From: Anaerococcus sp.
Lineage (GTDB): Bacteria > Bacillota > Clostridia > Tissierellales > Peptoniphilaceae
Length of the DNA stretch: 15,081 bases
Assembly (NCBI GenBank): GCA_030825745.1
Contig: JAPJPH010000010.1
Coordinates: forward strand, 1-15,081
Direction of reading: 5' to 3'
The translations under genes and the position numbers were made by a program. Every line of letters starts with the position of its first letter. The first letter of the stretch is position 1. Positions 6,426 to 14,607 of this stretch are shown here, in pieces. The notes beneath the pieces are model-generated. The model worked only from the letters and a program-made list of their open reading frames with translations. It was not told the origin of the DNA and searched no databases.

Positions 6426-7375
6426 TACATTATATTAAAGAATCTAGCTACTATACCTATTATAAATAGAGCTAAAATTATTGCTATAGGTGATACATCC
6501 TTCTTTAATAGTTTACATATACCAAGGGTTAGTAGTAGGGGTACTAGGCCTGGGATTAGACTATCTAGGTTATTTTGTAGGGTTGTTACCTTTACTTGGT
6601 CTAGGGCTGTCGCTCCTATTTGATCATAGGTGCTTAGGGCTTGTTTAATTCCCTCTGCTCCTTGAGGTAGGTTGGCCCAATCTATATATGATCCTGGTTG
6701 CTGGGTAATTTCTGATATGGTTACTGGGAAGTTTATTGATACCCATCTTTGAACTAGGGCACCTACTATAAACATACCAAGAATAGATGCAGCAAGGGTT
6801 ACCTTACCTAAAAGTCCACCTGATAAGTCTTTAGTTATTTCATTTCCTGCTTTATAGCCAAATTCTTGGCTTTTCCACAAGAATAGGTATCTAATTATAT
6901 TCCATAGTCCAAAAAATAGGATAGGTCCAAGGATATTTCCTGATAGGGCTAGGCTTGCTCCAAGGGCTCCTAGGATAGGTCTTAGGGTAAACCAGAAAAC
7001 TGGGTCACCTACACCTGCTAGAGGTCCCATCATACCTACCTTAACACCATTTATTGCAGCATCTTCAATTGGAGTTCCATTTGCTCTTTCTTCTTCCATA
7101 GCTAGGGTTACACCTAGGACTGGCGCTGATACATATGGGTGGGTATTGTAAAATTCAAGGTGTCTTTTTAGGGCTGCAGTTTGGTCTTTTTTATCCTTAT
7201 ATAGTTCTTTTATGGCTGGTATTAGTGAAAATGCCCATCCACCATTTTGCATTCTTTCATAATTCCAAGTTCCTTGGAGGAATTGGTGTCTATTACATAC
7301 TTTTCTTCTTATTTTTGGTGAAAGCTCTATTCTTTCAATGCTTTTACCATCATTAGTCTGTACTGTTTGTGTCAT
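6425..7375 (-). CDS. manZ: PTS mannose/fructose/sorbose family EIID subunit
   Basis: A 316-residue membrane subunit that with EIIC forms the sugar channel of a mannose-type phosphotransferase system. The EIID features are clear: 'FLQGTWNYERMQNGGWAFSL' (32-51), 'THPYVSAPVLGVTLAMEEE' (78-96) and 'GPLAGVGDPVFW' (117-128). A transmembrane helix lies near 280-315, and a long polar loop at about 210-270 makes the protein about 30 residues longer than E. coli ManZ. In lactic acid bacteria and Listeria an extended EIID loop in this place is the extracellular region involved in class IIa bacteriocin recognition; relevance here is inference. The start has an excellent AAGGAGGG site, 9 bases after the EIIC stop. 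Sugar specificity cannot be read. Confidence 0.95.
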   Translation of the reverse strand: MTQTVQTNDGKSIERIELSPKIRRKVCNRHQFLQGTWNYERMQNGGWAFSLIPAIKELYKDKKDQTAALKRHLEFYNTHPYVSAPVLGVTLAMEEERANGTPIEDAAINGVKVGMMGPLAGVGDPVFWFTLRPILGALGASLALSGNILGPILFFGLWNIIRYLFLWKSQEFGYKAGNEITKDLSGGLLGKVTLAASILGMFIVGALVQRWVSINFPVTISEITQQPGSYIDWANLPQGAEGIKQALSTYDQIGATALDQVKVTTLQNNLDSLIPGLVPLLLTLGICKLLKKDVSPIAIILALFIIGIVARFFNIM

Positions 7376-7384
7376 ATTCCCTCC

Positions 7385-8197
7385 TTAATAATCATTTATA
7401 ATATCGCCAAGAGGATCTCCTGTTTGGTTAGATCCACCATTGTTTGTAGCAAGATCCTTTAATGTTATATAGACTATGGCTAATACCACTCCTATAACTC
7501 CAAGACCTATTAGGGTTATTTCTGATACAGTTGCTAGGACAAAACCTAGGGCGAAAAATGGCCATGTTTCCTTGGTACTCATCATATTAATTACCATGGC
7601 ATAACCTACTGCTGCTACCATTCCACCACCTACAGCCATACCACCTGTTAGCCATTCAGGCATAGCATTTAGCGCATTGGTAACTGTTGCTGGTGGGATA
7701 AAACAAAGGATTAGGGCAGGGATTGCTATACGAAGACCTTGCATAGCTACACCTGTCCAGCTTAATACTTCTATTTTTTTAAAATCAGCATTTTCTGCTG
7801 CAGCATCCATCCCGTGAACTATAGGTATAGCTAAGGTTCTAGCTATCATAGTTAGGAATAATCCTGCTACTGATAGTGGAATAGCTAGGGTTATGGAAGT
7901 ATTTATAGCAGATGTAACATTGGCACTACCACCCTCTAGGGCTAGTACCATTATTATTGATGATGCCACTGAAGCTAGGGCTGCATCTGGGGCAACTGCT
8001 GCTCCGATATTTGCCCAACCTAGGGCAATCATTTGGAGGGATCCTCCTAGTAATACGCCTTCTTTAATATGACCTGTTACAATACCTATAAGAGTACATG
8101 CAACTATAGGTTGGTGGAATTGGAATTGGTCCAAGATACCCTCACAACCTGCCAGAAAAGCTACTATTACTATTAAAATAACATTTAATATATTCAT
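7385..8197 (-). CDS. manY: PTS mannose/fructose/sorbose family EIIC subunit
   Basis: A 270-residue polytopic membrane protein, the EIIC (sugar-translocating) subunit of the mannose-family PTS. It has the normal length for the family (E. coli ManY is 266). The N-terminal helix is followed by 'EGILDQFQFHQPIVACTLIG' and 'GVLLGGSLQMIALGWANIGAAVAPDAALAS' features in residues 19-76, both typical of EIIC. Several further hydrophobic helices follow, and a short polar tail ends the protein. A strong AGGAG site precedes the ATG and the gene follows the EIIAB stop by 15 bases. It works with the EIID subunit encoded next and with EIIAB as phosphoryl donor. Confidence 0.95.
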   Translation of the reverse strand: MNILNVILIVIVAFLAGCEGILDQFQFHQPIVACTLIGIVTGHIKEGVLLGGSLQMIALGWANIGAAVAPDAALASVASSIIMVLALEGGSANVTSAINTSITLAIPLSVAGLFLTMIARTLAIPIVHGMDAAAENADFKKIEVLSWTGVAMQGLRIAIPALILCFIPPATVTNALNAMPEWLTGGMAVGGGMVAAVGYAMVINMMSTKETWPFFALGFVLATVSEITLIGLGVIGVVLAIVYITLKDLATNNGGSNQTGDPLGDIINDY

Positions 8198-8212
8198 AAT
8201 TTCTCCTAATAA

Positions 8213-9208
8213 TTAACTCATCTTTAGTTCATTCTTTGCTTTTTTCATCATGTTATCAAAGTTCTCCCTCTTATCTGAAGGAACTTTTCTAACTTCTACA
8301 TTTACTCCTATCTCTCTTATTTTATCAAAAGTTTCTACATCTTCTCTACCCATGCTTACTGCATTGGTTAGGTTGATTTTTCCTTCTGAATAAGCCATAG
8401 ATCCTAGGTTTACTTCATCTAACTTTCCACCTAATTCTAGGTATTCTAGAACATCTTGTGGTTTTTCAAACAAAAGCATAGCCTTAGTTAATCCAAACCT
8501 TGGATCATCTACTATCTCTTTCATCTTCCAAACTGGTACAACGTGGGCCTTTACCCCAGGAGGTGCTGCCTCCATTACCATAGACTTTCTTAGTTGATCC
8601 TTACTTACCGCATCAGATACTACTATAATCCTATCTGGGTTTGTAGCCTTAGTCCAAGATGTTGCTACCTGACCATGGAGGAGTCTTGTATCAATCCTTG
8701 CTAGGACTATCTTGATATTTCCATCTCCCAGTACAGTTCCCTCTGGTATAGATCCTTGCGCTAGCTTTTTCTCATCATCTGAGATTTCCTTACTTTCAAC
8801 CTCTACTTCATTTAGATCTTCAGGTTTTATCCTAATTCCCTCTTTAGCTGAAGTTATGATAGCCTTTGCAATATCATGAGAAGACTCATTAGTAAATCTT
8901 TCAGATAAGGCTTCTATTACCATAGGTAAGTTCAACCCTGCAACTATAGCCCATTTATCCTCATGGCCATCAAAAAGATTTGATGTTTGGTTAAATGGAG
9001 TTCCCCCCCATAGGTCTACTAGGAATAAAATCTCATCTGCATCTACTTTTTCAATAGCCTTAGAAAGATTTTCCCTAAATTCATCAGGACCCATAGAAGG
9101 CATCAGTACAACTGACTCAAATTTTTCTTGATCTCCAAAAATCATTTGAGCACTTTGTTTGATTCCCTCAGCAAAGCCACCATGGCTTGCCAATATAATT
9201 CCTACCAT
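8213..9208 (-). CDS. manX: PTS mannose-family EIIAB fusion protein
   Basis: A 331-residue cytosolic phosphoryl carrier combining two domains, as in E. coli ManX. EIIA (about 1-125) begins 'GIILASHGGFAEGI' with phospho-acceptor His9 and has 'FLVDLWGGTPFN' with Asp65. A charged linker spans about 126-163. EIIB (about 164-331) has 'ARIDTRLLHGQVATSW' with phospho-acceptor His178. Phosphate passes from HPr to His9, then to His178, then to the sugar as it passes EIIC/EIID. It is the first gene of a four-gene operon EIIAB-EIIC-EIID-DUF956. Its AAAGGAG site is preceded by a perfect palindrome at 9222-9233 and a good promoter, so the operon is probably repressed by a sugar-responsive protein. Confidence 0.95.
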   Translation of the reverse strand: MVGIILASHGGFAEGIKQSAQMIFGDQEKFESVVLMPSMGPDEFRENLSKAIEKVDADEILFLVDLWGGTPFNQTSNLFDGHEDKWAIVAGLNLPMVIEALSERFTNESSHDIAKAIITSAKEGIRIKPEDLNEVEVESKEISDDEKKLAQGSIPEGTVLGDGNIKIVLARIDTRLLHGQVATSWTKATNPDRIIVVSDAVSKDQLRKSMVMEAAPPGVKAHVVPVWKMKEIVDDPRFGLTKAMLLFEKPQDVLEYLELGGKLDEVNLGSMAYSEGKINLTNAVSMGREDVETFDKIREIGVNVEVRKVPSDKRENFDNMMKKAKNELKMS

Positions 9209-9221
9209 ATATGCTCCTTTC

Positions 9222-9233
9222 TGGTTATAACCA
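9222..9233. promoter_or_regulatory. Palindromic operator before the PTS operon
   Basis: TGGTTATAACCA is a perfect 12-bp palindrome between the predicted start of transcription and the ribosome binding site, at about +8 to +19. The TGGT-N4-ACCA form matches that of operators bound by HutC-type GntR regulators (NagR/DasR sites have TGGTCTAGACCA). Its position would block transcription when occupied. No regulator gene is in the window. Confidence 0.6.
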
Positions 9234-9246
9234 ATGATAGTCTAAC

Positions 9247-9275
9247 ATTGTACTCTAGTAAAATGCATTAGTCAA
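9247..9275 (-). promoter_or_regulatory. Promoter of the mannose-family PTS operon
   Basis: On the minus strand TTGACT (9270-9275) and TACAAT (9247-9252) are separated by 17 bp, a near-consensus sigma-A promoter. The predicted transcript starts near 9240, about 30 bases before the EIIAB start codon. No sigma-54 (-12/-24) element was seen, so this is not a LevR/ManR-sigma-54 type control region. Confidence 0.75.
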
Positions 9276-9327
9276 TTAAATAGATAAATATTTTCTAGAA
9301 TAAATATCCGGCTACCTATCTAATTTC

Positions 9328-9347
9328 TATTTTATCATAATAAAATA
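9328..9347. repeat. 8-bp inverted repeat in the divergent intergenic region
   Basis: TATTTTAT (9328-9335) and ATAAAATA (9340-9347) are perfect inverted arms around CATA. The element lies upstream of the putative M16C gene promoter and could be an operator, but arms made only of A and T arise easily by chance in this AT-rich region. Confidence 0.3.
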
Positions 9348-9360
9348 TCCTTACAAGTTA

Positions 9361-9389
9361 TTTAGATAAAACATAGAGTATAGTAATAT
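9361..9389 (+). promoter_or_regulatory. Possible promoter of the M16C peptidase gene
   Basis: TTTAGA (9361-9366) and TAATAT (9384-9389) are spaced by 17 bp, just upstream of the GGAGGAG ribosome binding site (9397-9403). The boxes are only partial matches; TATAGT at 9379-9384 is an alternative -10. Confidence 0.4.
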
Positions 9390-9405
9390 AAACAACGGAG
9401 GAGAT

Positions 9406-12258
9406 ATGAATTATACATTCATTAAAAAAGAAAATTTTGAAAATTTAAAATTAAAAGCCTACCTGTATGAACATAAAAAGACTAAGGCCAAGATATATTA
9501 TGTTGATACAGATGATTTAAATAAGACCTTTGCAATCGGATTTAAAACTGCCCCTAAAGATTCTATGGGTATGGCCCATATAATGGAGCATTCTGTTTTA
9601 AACGGGTCAAAAAAATATAGGAGCAAGGATCCTTTTATGGATATGGCTTCATCGAGCCTACAAACCTTCCTAAATGCTATGACCTATCCTGATAAGACTG
9701 TATTTCCAGTATCTAGCGAAAATGATAAGGACTTTTTTAACCTAACAGATGTCTACCTAGATGCTGTATTTAACCCCCTAGTCTTAGAAAAAAAAGAAAT
9801 CCTAGACCAGGAAGGCTGGCACTATGACCTAGATGAAGATGGCAAGATATGTTCAATATCAGGGGTAGTTTATAATGAGATGAAAGGAGCCCTAACAGAT
9901 CCTGACACTATTATATATAATGATATAAATAGCTACCTTTATAAAAACTCTCCCTACGAACATGAATCCGGGGGTAATCCTGAGCATATAATAGACCTAA
10001 CCTATGATAAATTCATTGAATTTTACAAACCCCACTACCACCCTTCAAATGCTAGCATATATTTTTATGGCAAGCTTGATATTGACTTTTACCTAGAACA
10101 TTTGGATGAAGAATATCTAAGTAAGTATGAGTATAAGGATATCAACGAAAAAATTGAGGTTGTCGAAAATCACTATGACAAGGCAATCTATACAGGATAT
10201 CCAGTTAGTGAAAATAGTAATAAAAAAGATTACCTAAGTTATGCTATGTTAACTAATAGTTCACTAGATATGAAAGAAAGCCTAACCCAATCAATCCTAG
10301 TAAACATGCTATTTAACATGGACTCATCTAAGATAAGAAATGATATAGTAAAAGAATTTAACCCTGATTATTTCTATGCTAGAGTAGGCTATGGAAATAG
10401 GTCGTCTATAATGATCCAAGCCCAAAATGTTGATTCAAGTAAAAAAGATGCCTTTGTAAAAATAATAGATCAAGGCCTAAAAGAAGCTTCTACTAACCTA
10501 TCTATAGAAAGTCTTAAATCATCATTTTCAATCTTTGACTTTGCCCAAAGAGAGTCCCTAAACTCTGTTAATAAGGGCCTAACATATTTTCTAATGGCAA
10601 GTCTAGACCAAGACCTCTTTGATGTATTTAAACTAACCACCTACCTAGATGAGCTTAGAGAGTTGATAGGGACAGGATACTATGAAGATTTCATAAGAAA
10701 ATACTTCATAGATAATAAAAGTAAATTGGTTCATATAGCAAGGCCAGATAAGGACTTTAATAGCAAAAAATCAGAAGCCCTAGCAAAAAGAATAGCTATA
10801 ATAAATGAAAAAATCACAGAAGATGAATTATCTGCCATAAAAAATGACCTAGATAAATTATCTATCTACCAAAATAAGAAAAATACTCAAGAAGAAAAAG
10901 ATACAATACCAAAATTAAATATAGAAGATGTATATACTAAAATAGAAGATATCCCAAGAAAAGTAATAAAGGATAAGTTCGAATATATATACCACGACCT
11001 AGAAACTAGTGGAATGATCTATACATCAATGTATTTTGACCTAGGACATATAAATTTAAATAACCTAGCATATGTACAGATAATATCAGAGTTAATCGCT
11101 TCAGTAGATACCCCTACTATGACCTACCAAGAGGCTGATGACATAATCTGGCAATACCTAGGTGGACTAAACTCAAATGTAAGCCTAATAAAAATAAATA
11201 ATGAATATATAAAAAGAAGCTTTAAACTATCCTTTAAAACAATAAACTCTAAGGCCACAAAGGCTGTTGATTTAGTCTATGACTTTATAAATAACTCCTT
11301 GTTTGATAATAAAGATAGGATACTAGAGCTGTTAAAAATGAAAAAAGCAAGCTTTGAATCATCCATGTATGATTCTGCTCATATGATATCCCTAAATAGA
11401 GCAAACTCCCATATAGATAAATTTTCCTATATAAAGGAAAATATCAGCGGCATAGACTACTACCTCCTTGTAAGTAATCTAATAGAAGAAATAGAGTGTG
11501 ACTTTGATAGCTTTAAAGAAAAAATAGAAGCAATCTACAAACAAATCTTAAGTAAGGACCTAGCTATAAATATAACATCTAGCCAGGATGACTTTTACCT
11601 AATAAAAGATCTAATAGATAATAAATTTTCAAAGTTAAGCCAAAGAGAAAAAGATGTAGATATACACTTTGAAAAAACTCCTAAAAAAGAAGCCATAGCG
11701 ACAAATGCTACAGTAAATTATGTGGCCAAATCCTATGACCTAAAAGAATTTGACCAAACCTATAATGGCAAGCTAACCCTAGCTAGTTCTATCCTGTCAA
11801 ACCCACACCTATATGAACTAATCCGAGCCAAGGGTGGAGCATACGGAGCAGGACTAGTTGTAGATAGAAATGCCCTAATAGGAGCCTTTTCCTATAGGGA
11901 TCCAAACATTAAGAAAACTCTAGACAACTATGATACTATAGGAGATATTCTAAAAAACCTAGAAATAGATCAGAGAGATTTCCAAAACCAACAAATATCT
12001 AGCATGGGAAAATTTCTAAAACCAAAAACATCTGCCCAAAAAGGAGATAGTGATTTTGTATCCTACCTTAAGGATGAGGAAATAGATGATAGCAAGATTT
12101 TAGATGATATAAAAAATGCTAGTATAGAAGATATAAAATCATTTGCTGATATCTTTGAAAAATCAATGAAATTTGACAACATCTGTGTTTTTGCCAACAA
12201 GGATCAAATTAAAAATGAGAGGGACTTCTTTGATGAGGTTATAGACCTAAACGAATAA
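9406..12258 (+). CDS. M16C-family zinc metallopeptidase (presequence protease-like)
   Basis: A 950-residue insulinase-superfamily peptidase of the M16C type, a single chain holding both halves of the clamshell chamber (usual length about 970). Residues 58-62 are the inverted zinc motif HxxEH (HIMEH), and Glu158 in 'VVYNEMKGA' is the distal zinc ligand, so the N-terminal half should be active. The non-catalytic C-terminal half (from about 540) contains 'RAKGGAYGAGLV' near residue 820, the family's substrate-binding Arg/Tyr region. No signal peptide or membrane segment is visible, so it is probably cytosolic and degrades short peptides. It is divergent from the PTS operon, with SD GGAGGAG. No clear terminator follows. 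Confidence 0.93.
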   Translation: MNYTFIKKENFENLKLKAYLYEHKKTKAKIYYVDTDDLNKTFAIGFKTAPKDSMGMAHIMEHSVLNGSKKYRSKDPFMDMASSSLQTFLNAMTYPDKTVFPVSSENDKDFFNLTDVYLDAVFNPLVLEKKEILDQEGWHYDLDEDGKICSISGVVYNEMKGALTDPDTIIYNDINSYLYKNSPYEHESGGNPEHIIDLTYDKFIEFYKPHYHPSNASIYFYGKLDIDFYLEHLDEEYLSKYEYKDINEKIEVVENHYDKAIYTGYPVSENSNKKDYLSYAMLTNSSLDMKESLTQSILVNMLFNMDSSKIRNDIVKEFNPDYFYARVGYGNRSSIMIQAQNVDSSKKDAFVKIIDQGLKEASTNLSIESLKSSFSIFDFAQRESLNSVNKGLTYFLMASLDQDLFDVFKLTTYLDELRELIGTGYYEDFIRKYFIDNKSKLVHIARPDKDFNSKKSEALAKRIAIINEKITEDELSAIKNDLDKLSIYQNKKNTQEEKDTIPKLNIEDVYTKIEDIPRKVIKDKFEYIYHDLETSGMIYTSMYFDLGHINLNNLAYVQIISELIASVDTPTMTYQEADDIIWQYLGGLNSNVSLIKINNEYIKRSFKLSFKTINSKATKAVDLVYDFINNSLFDNKDRILELLKMKKASFESSMYDSAHMISLNRANSHIDKFSYIKENISGIDYYLLVSNLIEEIECDFDSFKEKIEAIYKQILSKDLAINITSSQDDFYLIKDLIDNKFSKLSQREKDVDIHFEKTPKKEAIATNATVNYVAKSYDLKEFDQTYNGKLTLASSILSNPHLYELIRAKGGAYGAGLVVDRNALIGAFSYRDPNIKKTLDNYDTIGDILKNLEIDQRDFQNQQISSMGKFLKPKTSAQKGDSDFVSYLKDEEIDDSKILDDIKNASIEDIKSFADIFEKSMKFDNICVFANKDQIKNERDFFDEVIDLNE

Positions 12259-12309
12259 ATTAGATATTAATTATTTAAAGGACTTAGTTTTATTATTTTA
12301 AAAATTAAG

Positions 12310-12315
12310 TATAAT
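12310..12315 (+). promoter_or_regulatory. Possible -10 box for the xpaC-telA unit
   Basis: A perfect TATAAT lies 31 bases before the xpaC start codon in the 88-base gap after the M16C gene. The -35 position reads GTTTTA, which is weak. No U-tailed hairpin separates the two genes, so read-through from the M16C gene is also possible. Confidence 0.4.
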
Positions 12316-12346
12316 ATCATTGACAATATCAAGAAGGAAGTGAAAT

Positions 12347-13492
12347 ATGTCAGATAAATACAGAAAAAACAGAAGAGAAGAAAGATCACAAAGAGATTCT
12401 TTTGATGATAAATATTTTTCTATAAGTGATATCCCCTTCAAACAAATAGGGCAAAAAATCAAATACTCTATAAACAAGTCTCTAAAATCATTGACTAAGT
12501 CATTAGATCTTTCTAGCTTACCCCAAAGCAAAAATCCCAAGGTTTGTGAGCAGACTCCTCCTGAAAAAAATAAGTATCCCCTATTAAATATTTGTGGCAT
12601 AATACTTGCCTTAATAAGCCTTACGTTAGTTTTAGTCTTTATGACTGAATATAATCTTACAGCTTTCGAGAGTCTTATCTATTGTATACTATCCCTACTA
12701 ATAGGAGGCTCTTTAAGTGCATTTTCATTTAAAATGGCAATGGAGTATAAAAGATTATCCCTAAACTATGTTAGATATTTAAGAGAACTTGGGACAAATA
12801 CAGTAATATCAATTAGGGACCTAGCCAGTGGAGTTAGCCAAAGCGAGGAGAAAACTGTAAAAGACTTGCTATATATGATGAAGAAAAATTACTTCAAACA
12901 AGCAAGGATTGTAGAAGATGACTCTATCTTTATCCTAGACATACCAACCTTTAGACTATATAAAAAAAAGCAACTTGAGCTAGATTCTTACAGTAAAATC
13001 AATCCTTCCTTAGAAGAAGATGAAAAATTGACTGCAGAAAATATCAGCAATGAAAGAGCCACACAGATTATTAGCCAAACAAATGATTATTTAAAAAAAA
13101 TCAGAGAAAGTAAGGCTAATATCAAAAACCAGGCCTTTAAAGATAGGCTTACTAGCCTAATAAAAAATATAGAAGATATCCTATCTATAATAAGCAAATA
13201 CCCAGATAAGGCCTACGCCCTAGATAAATTTTCTGATTATTACTTGCCTACAACCCTAAAACTAGTAGCAAGCTATGAGGAATTTGAAAGATTAGATACC
13301 AACCAAAAGAGCATAATAACTTCTATGGAAGAAATAGATGACTCTATAAAGACAATATCTGATGCCTTTGGTAAAATGAAAGCAGACCTATATAAGGATA
13401 AGGCCATGGATCTAAAAACTGATATAGATACTATAAAACTATTGTTAGAGCAAGAAGGCTATGGTAAGGAGGATTTTAATAAAAATGAGTGA
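12347..13492 (+). CDS. xpaC: XpaC-family membrane protein (PF10112)
   Basis: A 381-residue protein of the XpaC family (annotated as '5-bromo-4-chloroindolyl phosphate hydrolysis', a name from an early phenotype that does not establish an enzymatic role). Residues 1-75 are polar and basic. Two transmembrane helices lie at about 79-100 and 107-129. Residues about 140-190 ('YVRYLRELGTN...ISIRDLASGVSQS...VKDLLYMMKK') look like a small helical or winged-helix-like domain. The rest is highly charged and helical, probably coiled coil. No known hydrolase motif is visible. The gene directly precedes telA and overlaps it by 8 bases; the same pair is xpaC-yaaN in Bacillus subtilis. The start has SD AAGGAAGTG. 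A role with TelA in envelope or toxic-compound stress is inferred. Confidence 0.85.
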   Translation: MSDKYRKNRREERSQRDSFDDKYFSISDIPFKQIGQKIKYSINKSLKSLTKSLDLSSLPQSKNPKVCEQTPPEKNKYPLLNICGIILALISLTLVLVFMTEYNLTAFESLIYCILSLLIGGSLSAFSFKMAMEYKRLSLNYVRYLRELGTNTVISIRDLASGVSQSEEKTVKDLLYMMKKNYFKQARIVEDDSIFILDIPTFRLYKKKQLELDSYSKINPSLEEDEKLTAENISNERATQIISQTNDYLKKIRESKANIKNQAFKDRLTSLIKNIEDILSIISKYPDKAYALDKFSDYYLPTTLKLVASYEEFERLDTNQKSIITSMEEIDDSIKTISDAFGKMKADLYKDKAMDLKTDIDTIKLLLEQEGYGKEDFNKNE

Positions 13493-14606
13493 TATAAAAT
13501 TGACCCTAGATGGTAGTGATGATAACGAAAAAGATAAGGTCCAAAAAGACCTTGACCTAAAGCAAAATACTAAAAGTCCACAAGTCAAATTCAGTGAAGA
13601 AGAAGAGAAGATGATAGATGACTTTTCTGAAAAAATTCACCTAGATGATTCAAATATAATTCTCCAATATGGTTCGGGAGCTCAAAAAAAGATATCAAAC
13701 TTTTCAGAAAAAACTCTAGATACCGTAAGGAACAAAGACCTAGGTGAAATAGGTACTATGCTAGATAAGGTAGTAGTTGGTATAAAAAGTATGGAAAATA
13801 CTGATGAGGATAAGGGGCCATTTGCCTTTTTCAAAAAAGGAGCTAGAAGCCTAGATAACCTAAAAGTTAGATATCAATCAGCTGAGAAAAATATAAATGA
13901 AATATCAAAAGCCCTAGAAAATCATCAGATAACCCTGATGAAAGACATATCCATGCTAGATCAGATGTATGAACTAAACGAGGATTATTACAAGGAACTT
14001 TCCATGTATATAGAAGCTGGAAATAGAAAGCTAAGGAAAGTTTATGAAAGTGAGCTACCAAAGCTTGAAACAAAGGCAAATGAATCTAACCTTCCCCTAG
14101 ATGCCCAAAGGGTCAATGATTTAAAAAATCAGGCCAACCGTTTTGAGAAAAAACTCCACGACCTAGATTTAACTAGGATGGTATGTATACAAATGGCCCC
14201 ACAAATAAGGATGGTCCAATCATCAAATTCTATTATGGCTGAGAAAATCCAAACAACCATAGTAAACACCATACCCCTATGGAAAAATCAAATGGTCCTG
14301 GCCCTAGGAATGACCCACACTAACCAGGCCATCCAGTCACAAAAAAAGGTCACTGACCTAACCAATGACCTGCTTAAGAAAAATTCCCAAACGCTAAAGC
14401 AAAACACTATAGAAACAGCCAAGGCCACAGAGCGTGGAATCATAGACCTAGATACCATCAAACAGACCAACGAGGCCTTGATATCTACTATAGAAGAAGT
14501 TAGAAATATCCAAATAGAGGGTAAAAAATCTAGAGATGCTGCCAAAGAAGAAATAAAAAATCTAGAAGAAACATTAAAAAATAACCTAAACAAACCAAGG
14601 AGTTAA
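13485..14606 (+). CDS. telA: TelA/YaaN-family toxic anion resistance protein
   Basis: A soluble, almost wholly helical 373-residue protein of the TelA family (PF05816), named for plasmid tellurite resistance genes. The N-terminus (about 1-45) is acidic and probably flexible. The core contains 'MLDQMYELNEDYYKELSMYIEAG', typical of the family, and a later 'MVLALGMTHTNQAIQSQKKVTDLTNDLLKKNS' segment. An ATG at 13461 in the same frame is possible, but the one at 13485 is preceded by TAAGGAGG (13465-13472), while the upstream ATG has no properly spaced site. The start overlaps the end of xpaC as ATGAGTGA, so translation is coupled. In Firmicutes TelA is linked to stress and envelope responses. The molecular activity is not known. 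Confidence 0.9.
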   Translation: MSDIKLTLDGSDDNEKDKVQKDLDLKQNTKSPQVKFSEEEEKMIDDFSEKIHLDDSNIILQYGSGAQKKISNFSEKTLDTVRNKDLGEIGTMLDKVVVGIKSMENTDEDKGPFAFFKKGARSLDNLKVRYQSAEKNINEISKALENHQITLMKDISMLDQMYELNEDYYKELSMYIEAGNRKLRKVYESELPKLETKANESNLPLDAQRVNDLKNQANRFEKKLHDLDLTRMVCIQMAPQIRMVQSSNSIMAEKIQTTIVNTIPLWKNQMVLALGMTHTNQAIQSQKKVTDLTNDLLKKNSQTLKQNTIETAKATERGIIDLDTIKQTNEALISTIEEVRNIQIEGKKSRDAAKEEIKNLEETLKNNLNKPRS

Positions 14607-14607
14607 C

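Noticed and set aside
9284..9307. Imperfect palindrome centred on TTCTAGAA upstream of the PTS promoter
   Set aside because: Only the central 8 bases are perfect and the flanks mismatch early; expected by chance in such AT-rich sequence.
9406..12258. Suspicion that the frequent CCTA/CTAG strings are repeats or a defence-related motif
   Set aside because: They come from strong preference for the leucine codon CTA after codons ending in C or before GAT/GAA and occur in most genes on both strands.
12270..12309. Possible terminator after the M16C gene (CTTAGTTTT with AAAATTAAG)
   Set aside because: The stem is nearly all A-T with a G-T pair, and no U-run follows; too weak to call.
12319..12348. 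TTGACA at 12319-12324 as a -35 box
   Set aside because: The matching -10 position would fall on the xpaC start codon, so it cannot drive xpaC with a leader.
12298..12600. Minus-strand open frame opposite xpaC
   Set aside because: Shadow of xpaC, whose own start has a good ribosome binding site and continuous family similarity.
13461..13484. Upstream in-frame ATG for telA adding eight residues
   Set aside because: The TAAGGAGG site lies after this ATG and serves the one at 13485; the extra residues MVRRILIK are not typical of the family.
14288..14593. Minus-strand open frame opposite telA
   Set aside because: Shadow frame with Ser/Phe/Leu-rich composition typical of antisense reading of a helical charged protein.
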